Assembly (NCBI GenBank): GCA_934670175.1
Contig: CAKUOX010000046.1
Location: 1-18,904 of the forward strand
DNA: 18,904 bases
Reading direction: 5' to 3'
Source of the DNA: an uncultured Clostridia bacterium
GTDB lineage: Bacteria > Bacillota > Clostridia > Christensenellales > Aristaeellaceae
In this document: positions 14,019 to 18,904 of the stretch, piece after piece
Layout of the letters: every line of letters begins with the position of its first letter
Numbering within the stretch: the first letter of the stretch is position 1
Position numbers and translations under genes: made by a program
The notes under the pieces: generated by a model
Told to the model about the DNA's origin: nothing
Database searches by the model: none
The model's input: only the letters and a program-made list of their open reading frames with translations

Positions 14019-14061
14019 CGATTTTTGCTCTGGAAAATGGGATTTTCCGCCGCAAAAATCG
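14019..14061. repeat. 43-nt nested palindrome, unit 2
   Basis: The outer arms CGATTTTTGC (14019-14028) and GCAAAAATCG (14052-14061) pair perfectly. An inner helix GGAAAAT/ATTTTCC (14032-14038 with 14042-14048) encloses GGG. A symmetric 3-by-3 internal loop separates the helices. Compared with unit 1, two outer pairs differ and both partner bases changed together. Confidence 0.8.
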
Positions 14062-14101
14062 CCCCGTACCCACCGTACACGCCGCTGGGCACGATTAAAG
14101 T

Positions 14102-14140
14102 TCGAGAGGGCTTTGCCCCTCTCGAGCTCTCCTGTTTTTT
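14102..14140 (+). terminator. Hairpin followed by T6 tract
   Basis: TCGAGAGGG (14102-14110) pairs with CCCTCTCGA (14117-14125) across a six-base loop. A run of six T follows at 14135-14140, nine bases past the stem. It is the only plus-strand hairpin in this cluster with a nearby T-run and could end read-through from the PAS sensor gene, although the spacing is long for a canonical terminator. Confidence 0.45.
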
Positions 14141-14149
14141 CGGCATACG

Positions 14150-14185
14150 AAAGGGCAGGCTCCGCATTTCAGGAGTCTGCCCTCA
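14150..14185. repeat. 36-bp palindromic direct repeat, copy 2
   Basis: GGGCAGGCTCC (14153-14163) pairs with GGAGTCTGCCC (14172-14182), with one G-T position that stays paired as a wobble in a plus-strand RNA. It is 35/36 identical to 13861-13896. Read on the minus strand it begins eight bases after the acetyltransferase frame's stop and is followed by TTTCG, so it may terminate the minus-strand operon. Confidence 0.82.
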
Positions 14186-14190
14186 GTATG

Positions 14191-14688
14191 TCATAGAATT
14201 CTTTTCTGCCGCAGAACGCCGCGACAGGGGCCGTCTGTGCATTCTCCGGCGGGCAAAAAGCCCTGTCTTTCGTAATAAGCGGAGAGGGGCTGCATTGTTC
14301 TCAGCCGAATCGAGCCGCAGGTATTCCTTGCCCAGCCTGCGCGCATACTCGCCGGCAGATTCGATAAAGCGCGCGCCGGCGCCGCCTGCACCGATCCCTG
14401 AAACGAAGTTGTGGATGTACAGCGCAGGCGCGTCGTCCGTCCAGCGCTCGTCCTCCTCCTTTAGAATGGCCGCGCATGCGATCTCATCCGCCGGAACGAT
14501 GGCCAGCGCAAAAATGCGCCCCTGTACTGCTCGTCCATGTAGTATTCCAGCGGATAGGCACGGTCGTATTCCGTAGCATTCCACTGACGGACGCCGTTTT
14601 CATCCATCCAGCGCATGCGCGCAAGGATCATGGAAAACATCTGCGGCACCTCGTCCGCGCGGAGCTTTCTGAAAACACAGCCCTGCAT
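14191..14688 (-). pseudogene. GNAT N-acetyltransferase with two compensating frameshifts
   Basis: Read from the ATG at 14688, the protein starts with FRKLRADEVPQMFSMILARM and reaches MDEQYRG, then shifts frame at the G4 run 14519-14522. The middle continues in another frame (RIFALAIVPADE, then APALYIHNFVSG, then ARRLGKEYLRLDSAENNAAP). At the G4 run 14286-14289 it returns to the first frame with SAYYERQGFLPAGE and a proper stop. Joined, the pieces make about 165 residues with a complete GNAT layout: acetyl-CoA loop region GIGAGGAGARFI and the C-terminal N-x-x-x-x-Y-x-x-x-GF. As given, translation stops at 14461 after 75 residues. The two shifts need one base added and one removed, both in four-base G/C runs, so homopolymer sequencing error is as likely as real decay. 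The start is four bases after the preceding gene's stop. Confidence 0.8.
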
Positions 14689-14692
14689 CGCT

Positions 14693-15361
14693 TTACTTCA
14701 CGCTTGCAAAGCATACCGGCGCGACCATCGTAAGCGCCGAACTGCGTGCGCTGATTACATAGCTGCCGGCTTGCTCGAGGACGATCTCGGCGGTACCCTC
14801 CGCATCGGTCAGCACGCCGCTCGCTTCGCCGTTCACCAGGATCTCCGCGCCGGCGATGGGTGCGCTGTTCGCGCTCCAGTCAACGGAGGTCAGCGTCAGG
14901 TGAATGGCCTCGCCCGCAGCAACCTCGATCGACGCGCGGTCAAAGCAGGCGTAGGTATCCGACCAGTTGACCAGATCCGTATAGGCATAGGCGCGCAGAT
15001 AATCGCCCTCGGCCACGGCGTCATCAAGGCTCATCGCCGTTTTGTCGTTCAGATAGTAGCCGTAGCTGCCGCCGTTGTCCACGCCCCACAGCTTCGTCAG
15101 GCTCAGCCCATAGCCGGAATCGGCAGCGTCAAGGCCCGCCGCCGCGCCGCCGCTGAAGCCAAGCTCATGCGCGGCGTAGAGCGCATCGTAGATCGTCAGG
15201 CTGCCGTCGCCGTTCACATCGCTCACCTCGAGCGCGGGCTCGCAGAAAACGAGCGCGCCGGTATCGTCGCTGATGGCGACGGCCACATGTTCGGCAAGGG
15301 CGCTCGCACAGAGCGTGAGGGCAAGCGTCAGCGCGCAGATGATTGCAGATATTTTCTTCAT
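14693..15361 (-). CDS. Secreted protein with dockerin/EF-hand-like loop and Ig-like end
   Basis: 222 residues. A clear signal peptide (MKKISAIICALTLALTLCAS, cleavage probably after ALA at 21-23) is followed by a calcium-loop motif DVNGDGSLTIYDAL (48-61) like one half of a dockerin or EF-hand. A middle section (about 84-140) contains LWGVDNGGSYGYYLND and AVAEGDYLRAYAYTD, loosely like the DUF4430/transcobalamin-C fold. The last 75 residues (VAAGEAIHLTLTSVDW, then AGAEILVNGEASGVLTDAEG, then AGSYVISA) look like an Ig-like or Cna-B-type beta sandwich. No sortase motif or membrane anchor is seen. GGAGGT lies seven bases upstream of the ATG; an in-frame TTG at 15382 is upstream of this site and unlikely. 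Function is unknown; the domain assignments are by eye. Confidence 0.78.
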   Translation of the reverse strand: MKKISAIICALTLALTLCASALAEHVAVAISDDTGALVFCEPALEVSDVNGDGSLTIYDALYAAHELGFSGGAAAGLDAADSGYGLSLTKLWGVDNGGSYGYYLNDKTAMSLDDAVAEGDYLRAYAYTDLVNWSDTYACFDRASIEVAAGEAIHLTLTSVDWSANSAPIAGAEILVNGEASGVLTDAEGTAEIVLEQAGSYVISARSSALTMVAPVCFASVK

Positions 15362-15394
15362 AAGTAAGACCTCCGATCTCAAGTTGATGCTGAT

Positions 15395-15423
15395 AGATTA
15401 GCACGCGCGCGCCCATCTGTCAA
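15395..15423 (-). promoter_or_regulatory. Consensus promoter for the secreted-protein gene
   Basis: On the minus strand TTGACA (15423-15418), a 17-base spacer and TAATCT (15400-15395), with TG just upstream of the -10, form a near-ideal sigma-A promoter. It faces away from the promoter at 15464-15492. Confidence 0.75.
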
Positions 15424-15438
15424 TCCCGATCGGGGATT
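15422..15438. promoter_or_regulatory. Palindrome in the divergent promoter region
   Basis: CCCGATCGGG (15425-15434) is a perfect 10-base palindrome; a slightly longer AATCCC/GGGATT hairpin is also possible. It touches the minus-strand -35 box (15418-15423) and lies about 30 bases upstream of the plus-strand -35, a position suited to an operator shared by both genes. No repressor is identified. Confidence 0.35.
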
Positions 15439-15463
15439 TTGCGCGCCGTCGCCGCGCCCACCC

Positions 15464-15492
15464 TTGAAATTTGTTTGGGACTGTGTTAGAAT
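15464..15492 (+). promoter_or_regulatory. Sigma-A-type promoter for the PfkB kinase gene
   Basis: TTGAAA (15464-15469) and TAGAAT (15487-15492) are separated by 17 bases, with TG two bases before the -10 (extended -10). The expected start near 15499 leaves a leader of about 33 bases with a GAGGTGA ribosome binding site before the ATG at 15532. Confidence 0.75.
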
Positions 15493-15531
15493 AAGTAAAG
15501 TGAATTAAATTATGCGTTGAGGTGATGGCTT

Positions 15532-16533
15532 ATGAATAAAGGTATCTGTATCGCGGGAAATATGATCGTGGATATTCTCTATCCCTGCAATGGCTGGCCG
15601 CAGCAGGGGCAGCTGGTGCACATTCAGGACGGCATTTCGCGCGCGACCGGCGGCGCGGTCTGCAACACGATCATCGACATTGCCAAGCTGGATCCGAGCA
15701 TGCCGCTGTATGCGCTCGGCAAGATCGGTGAGGATGCGGAGGGGGATCTGATCCTCGAAAATCTGGGCAAGCATCCCAATATCGATACGAAAAACGTGAT
15801 CCGCGAGGGTATTTCTGCATTCACGCTGGTGCTGAACGACATGATCTCCAAGGAGCGCACGTTCTTTACCTATCTGGGCGCAAATTCCAAATTTGATGTA
15901 GAAGACGTCGATACCGAAGCGCTGAAGTGCAATATCTTCCATATCGGCTACATCCTGCTGCTCAACGCGCTGGATCAGAGCGACGATGAATACGGCACGC
16001 GCATGGCGCGGCTGCTTCATGCGGTGCAGCAGCGCGGCATCAAGACGTCCATCGACGTGGTGAGCGAGGCCAGCGACCGCTTCACGCGCCTGGTGCAGCC
16101 CGCGCTGAAGTACACCGACTATTGCATCATCAACGAGCTGGAGGCAGGGCAGAGCACCGGCATCGCGCTGCGCGATGAAGCGGGCAAGCTGCTCTACGAT
16201 AATATCCCGCTGGCGCTGCGCCGCATGAAGGAGCTGGGCGTGTCTACCTGGGCGGTGATCCACTGTCCCGAGGGCGGCTTCGGTCTGGACGAGAATAACA
16301 ACTATATTGCCCGGGAAAGCCTGCACCTGCCCGAGGGCTACATCAAGGGCAGCGTCGGTGCGGGCGATGCGTTCTGCGCAGGCGTGCTCTGCGGCGCTGA
16401 GCATGGCGACAAGCTGGAGGACGCCATCGTACTGGGCATCGCTTCTGCGGCGGCTTCGCTGTCCGAGGCGAGTGCGACCGACGGCCTGAGGACGCAGGCA
16501 GAGGTCATGGCGCTGTATAACAGGCTGCGCTGA
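15532..16533 (+). CDS. PfkB/ribokinase-family carbohydrate kinase
   Basis: 333 residues, typical for the family. The N-terminal AGNMIVDI (8-15) contains the conserved G-N-x-x-x-D substrate-side motif, and ATGGAVCNTI (38-47) is the sugar-binding GG-x-x-x-N. The C-terminal GSVGAGDAFCAGVLCG (273-288) is the PfkB signature with the anion-hole GAGD and catalytic Asp279. IINELEAG (199-206) is the usual N-E region near the nucleotide site. The family phosphorylates sugars, nucleosides or related alcohols; substrate cannot be read from the sequence. It is a single gene with its own promoter, with no transporter or isomerase nearby. Its stop lies five bases from the stop of the convergent gene. Confidence 0.88.
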   Translation: MNKGICIAGNMIVDILYPCNGWPQQGQLVHIQDGISRATGGAVCNTIIDIAKLDPSMPLYALGKIGEDAEGDLILENLGKHPNIDTKNVIREGISAFTLVLNDMISKERTFFTYLGANSKFDVEDVDTEALKCNIFHIGYILLLNALDQSDDEYGTRMARLLHAVQQRGIKTSIDVVSEASDRFTRLVQPALKYTDYCIINELEAGQSTGIALRDEAGKLLYDNIPLALRRMKELGVSTWAVIHCPEGGFGLDENNNYIARESLHLPEGYIKGSVGAGDAFCAGVLCGAEHGDKLEDAIVLGIASAAASLSEASATDGLRTQAEVMALYNRLR

Positions 16534-16538
16534 CCGCT

Positions 16539-17285
16539 CTAGAACAGGCTGGCGGGGCGCGGCGAACGCCGAAGCGATACCAGCGCGAGCAGGAGCAAAA
16601 ACATCGCCGACGCCAGATACAGCACATTGCCGCCGAGCAGATACATGACCATGGACGCGCCGGAGAAAAGCAGATTCTTCGGCGCGTTTTTGCGGTTTAC
16701 GAGCATTTGCCCGAGCGCAGAGAGACGCATGCGCGTGCGGCGCTGCGGCGCTGCGGCGCCGGAAAGCACATTCGGCTGCAGCGCGATCAGATGCGCGAGC
16801 GCCTCACTGTCAAGCAGCGCCACCTGTGGGTGATCGAGCGTCGCGGCCATGTTCTTTGCCGAAGCGTCGCACCGGCAGCTGGCGCAGATCGCCAGCCTTT
16901 CCGCACCGCGATGCGCGCGCCAGCATTCGAACAGGCGGTCTGCAGTGAGCGTGGCGGCAGGGTGGGCCTGAATCAGCGCCACATCGTAATCGCCGCGATA
17001 GGCCGCATGGATCAGCGTATCCATCGCCGCTTTCGCCGCCTCAGCATCCATGCACGCAAGGCGCATCATCTTGCCGCGCGCGTCGCGCCTGAGCCTGCGC
17101 TTTTGCACAAAGCCCGCCTGCGATAGCCGCTGCACGAGCTTTTTCAGCAGCTTGCCGAGCACGATGCTGCTTACCAGCGCCAGTGCCACGGCAAGGACGC
17201 GCCGCTTCACCGCACCCTGAAAGTAGAAATACAGCGCGCCAGTGCCCAGCACGCGAAGCACAAAGCAATCTATTTTTTTGCCCAT
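16539..17285 (-). CDS. Membrane protein of unknown function with soluble core
   Basis: 248 residues. Hydrophobic segments lie at both ends: about 5-22 and 28-46, then 204-238 as one or two helices. The middle (about 50-200) is soluble and strongly basic at first (QKRRLRRDARGK). It then reads DTLIHAAYRGDYDVALIQAHPA, then ADRLFECWRAHRGAERLAICA, then HPQVALLDSEALAHLI. This order of helix, VALIQ strand, LAI strand and LLDSEAL resembles restriction-endonuclease-like (Mrr-type) folds, but I cannot find a full D-(E/Q)-x-K catalytic set, so the resemblance is weak. The ATG at 17285 is preceded by GAGGTG five bases upstream. It converges on the PfkB gene and is divergent from nadD, with no clear promoter. 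Confidence 0.7.
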   Translation of the reverse strand: MGKKIDCFVLRVLGTGALYFYFQGAVKRRVLAVALALVSSIVLGKLLKKLVQRLSQAGFVQKRRLRRDARGKMMRLACMDAEAAKAAMDTLIHAAYRGDYDVALIQAHPAATLTADRLFECWRAHRGAERLAICASCRCDASAKNMAATLDHPQVALLDSEALAHLIALQPNVLSGAAAPQRRTRMRLSALGQMLVNRKNAPKNLLFSGASMVMYLLGGNVLYLASAMFLLLLALVSLRRSPRPASLF

Positions 17286-17379
17286 TTCGCACCTCATAGA
17301 AGGTTTTTTAACCAGTCTCGGCGAAATGAATAAAAATATACGTCCGCAGACAAATTTGGGCGCAGATGGATGGGAGATG

Positions 17380-18549
17380 ATGGCATTGCGAATCGGCATT
17401 ATGGGCGGCACGTTCGATCCGATCCACAGCGGGCACCTTCGCATTTCGACAGAGACGATGCGCGCGCTCGCGCTGGATCGCGTGATGCTGCTGCCCGCAG
17501 GAGATCCGCCGCACAAGCACGCAACCTCCATGTACGAGCGGCTCGAAATGTGCCGTCTGGCCGCGCTTGGGCAGGACGGCCTGTTCGTTTCCGACGCGGA
17601 GGTACTGCGCGACGGCGTGACCTACACCGCAGATACGCTCTCGGTGTTTCATCGCGACCGCCCGGACGTGGACTGGTATTACATCATCGGCGCGGACACG
17701 CTCGCCGTGCTGGACAGCTGGCGCAATTTGAAGCTGGTGTCCAGTCTGTGCACCTTTGCCGTGTGCGGGCGCGCGGATGCAGACGCAGATCAGGAGACCA
17801 TGCGCCGCCTGGCGCGCGATTACGGCGCAAGATTTTTCCTGACCGGCGTTTCAGGGCCGGACATTTCCTCCACGGAGATCCGAGCACGCAGGCGCGCGGG
17901 CGAGGATATTTCATCCCTCGTACCGACGCGCGTGGCGAACCATATCCGGCGGCGCGGGCTGTACCTGTGCGACCGATCGCGCGATCAGATATTGCGCGCG
18001 CTTTCGGAAACGCTGAAGCCCGCCAGATACGCGCATACGCTGGGCGTGGCGGCGACGGCTCGGCGTCTCGCGCCGCGCTGCGGCGTGGAAACGGGCAAGG
18101 CGGATCTGGCGGCGCTGCTGCACGATTGCGCCAAGAGCATGCGCGCGGAAGAAATGCGCGCGCTGATCACAGCTTCATCCATCGAAACGGATGCGGCGGA
18201 GCTGGCCGCCGAAAGCGTGCTCCACGCGCCTGCGGGCATGCTGCTGGCGCAGCGCGAATTCGGCGTGCAGGATCCGGAGATTCTTTCCGCGATACGCTGC
18301 CACACGCTGGGTGGCGATCACATGCGCGCGCTGGACGAGCTGATCTACGTTTCTGATTTTATCGAGCCCGGGCGCGCAGATTTTCCCGGGCTGAGCGAGG
18401 CGCGCCGGTTGGCGCAGACCGATCTGCATCTGGCCGCGCGTCGATGCGCTGAGCTGACTGCCGAATATCTGCGCGCGCAGGGGCTTGAGCCGCACCCGCG
18501 CACGCTGGCGCTGATGCAGTCTTCCGGCACACGACCCAATAAAGCATGA
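17380..18549 (+). CDS. nadD: NadD-YqeK fusion: NaMN adenylyltransferase and HD hydrolase
   Basis: 389 residues with two domains. Residues 1-195 are NadD: GGTFDPIHSGHL (9-20), PPHKH (43-47), YYIIGADTL (100-108) and ISSTEIRARR (162-171). It makes nicotinic acid adenine dinucleotide. Residues 200-389 are YqeK, an HD-domain Ap4A hydrolase: RYAHTLGVA (216-224, H219), LLHDCAK (246-252, H248-D249), LHAPAG (281-286), CHTLGG (307-312) and YVSDFIEPGR (323-332). In many Firmicutes these are two adjacent genes. ATGs at 17377 and 17380 follow GGATGGGAG at 17368-17376. A TTG at 17386 sits nine bases after GGGAG and gives a protein starting MRIGIMGGTF, so it is a real alternative. rsfS follows, as expected for this cluster. 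Confidence 0.93.
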   Translation: MALRIGIMGGTFDPIHSGHLRISTETMRALALDRVMLLPAGDPPHKHATSMYERLEMCRLAALGQDGLFVSDAEVLRDGVTYTADTLSVFHRDRPDVDWYYIIGADTLAVLDSWRNLKLVSSLCTFAVCGRADADADQETMRRLARDYGARFFLTGVSGPDISSTEIRARRRAGEDISSLVPTRVANHIRRRGLYLCDRSRDQILRALSETLKPARYAHTLGVAATARRLAPRCGVETGKADLAALLHDCAKSMRAEEMRALITASSIETDAAELAAESVLHAPAGMLLAQREFGVQDPEILSAIRCHTLGGDHMRALDELIYVSDFIEPGRADFPGLSEARRLAQTDLHLAARRCAELTAEYLRAQGLEPHPRTLALMQSSGTRPNKA

Positions 18550-18570
18550 CCAACAAAGGAGGTTTGATCC

Positions 18571-18904
18571 ATGGTTGATTCCAAGGAGCTGGCGCTCAAA
18601 GCAGCGCGTTTTCTGGATGAGAAGGGCGCAAACGACATTCAGATTCTTGAAGTCGCGCATCTTACGTCCATTACCGATTATTTTGTGATCGCCAACGGCA
18701 GAAATACGCAGTCCGTGCGGACGCTGGCGGAGGATCTGGAGGACAAGCTGGCGGAGCAGGGCTTTACGCCGCGCCGCAAGGAGGGACAGCAGGCTTCTCG
18801 CTGGATCGTGCTGGACTATGCCCACGTCATCGTGCACATCTTCCATCCGGAAGAGCGGCAGTATTACAACATCGAGCGTCTGTGGATGGACGGAACCAAT
18901 CAGG
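18571..18904 (+). CDS. rsfS: Ribosome silencing factor RsfS, 3' end missing
   Basis: The frame stays open to the window edge, showing 111 residues of a protein usually about 110-120 long, so only the last few are missing. The RsfS/DUF143 pattern is clear: ILEVAHLTSITDYFVIANGRN, SVRTLAEDLEDKL, RRKEGQQASRWIVLDYAHVI, VHIFHPEERQYYNIERLW. RsfS binds L14 (uL14) and blocks subunit joining when nutrients are scarce. AAAGGAGGT (18555-18563) with a seven-base spacer supports the ATG. It lies 21 bases after nadD-yqeK, the classic Firmicutes order. Confidence 0.96.
   Translation, partial: MVDSKELALKAARFLDEKGANDIQILEVAHLTSITDYFVIANGRNTQSVRTLAEDLEDKLAEQGFTPRRKEGQQASRWIVLDYAHVIVHIFHPEERQYYNIERLWMDGTNQ

Larger units (their letters stand above)
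13845..14190. repeat. Gene-free hairpin cluster between convergent genes
   Basis: This 346-bp stretch separates the PAS sensor gene (plus) from the broken acetyltransferase gene (minus). I can place seven inverted repeats: 13864-13893, 13899-13924, 13933-13949, 13968-14010, 14019-14061, 14102-14125 and 14153-14182. The outermost two belong to a 36-base direct repeat. Short frames read across it on both strands, but they lack ribosome binding sites and recognisable protein features. It may be an intergenic repetitive element, a set of bidirectional terminators, or both. Confidence 0.75.

Noticed and set aside
13861..14185. CRISPR-like array from the repeated palindromes
   Set aside because: Only two copies of the 36-bp repeat, 253 bases apart, with hairpins rather than unique spacers between them, and no cas genes.
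13974..14576. Plus-strand frame of 200 codons running through the hairpin cluster into the acetyltransferase region
   Set aside because: Its first part is the translation of palindromes, the rest is antisense to the GNAT frame; there is no ribosome binding site or domain.
17242..17379. Earlier in-frame starts for nadD-yqeK (17242, 17326)
   Set aside because: They would add 46 or 18 residues absent from NadD proteins, 17242 would overlap the divergent membrane-protein gene, and neither has a convincing ribosome binding site.

Overview
The window reads as chromosomal DNA from a GC-rich, endospore-forming member of the Clostridia. The evidence is a spoIIIA operon tail, an Asp23/AmaP pair, the Firmicutes-type gene string nusB-xseA-xseB-ispA-dxs-tlyA-nadK-argR-recN, sigma-A-like promoters, and strong AGGAGG-type ribosome binding sites. 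No species can be named from the sequence alone.

Layout. (1) 1-1399: the 3' part of spoIIIAE, then spoIIIAF, spoIIIAG and spoIIIAH, tightly packed; AF and AG are strikingly short. (2) 1412-2823: a strong extended -10 promoter drives an Asp23/Gls24 protein and its AmaP-like membrane partner. (3) 2827-11505: a co-directional housekeeping run for transcription antitermination (nusB), exonuclease VII (xseA/xseB), isoprenoid precursor synthesis (ispA, dxs), an rRNA 2'-O-methyltransferase (tlyA), NAD kinase, the arginine repressor and RecN. Most junctions overlap or are very short. In Bacillus, spoIVB and spo0A follow recN; here they do not. (4) 11636-13844: a separately promoted two-TM, three-PAS sensor with no recognisable output domain. 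(5) 13845-14190: a 346-bp gene-free stretch packed with seven hairpins and bracketed by a 36-bp direct repeat. (6) 14191-15361 (minus): a promoter, a secreted protein with a dockerin/EF-hand-like loop, then a GNAT acetyltransferase broken by two opposite frameshifts in four-base G/C runs. (7) 15464-16533 (plus): a divergently promoted PfkB sugar kinase. (8) 16539-17285 (minus): a two-ended membrane protein of unknown function. (9) 17380-18904: a NadD-YqeK fusion followed by rsfS, which runs off the window.

How they fit together. The left two thirds is conserved core genome: sporulation channel, envelope stress protein and a housekeeping operon. The right third is more lineage-specific: an orphan sensor, repeats, a decayed or mis-assembled acetyltransferase, a secreted protein and an uncharacterised kinase. 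It then returns to conserved NAD and ribosome-silencing genes. I see no convincing mobile element, CRISPR array, tRNA or rRNA. The less ordinary items are the minimal SpoIIIAF/AG pair, the hairpin cluster with two architecture-matched 43-nt palindromes, and the compensated double frameshift.
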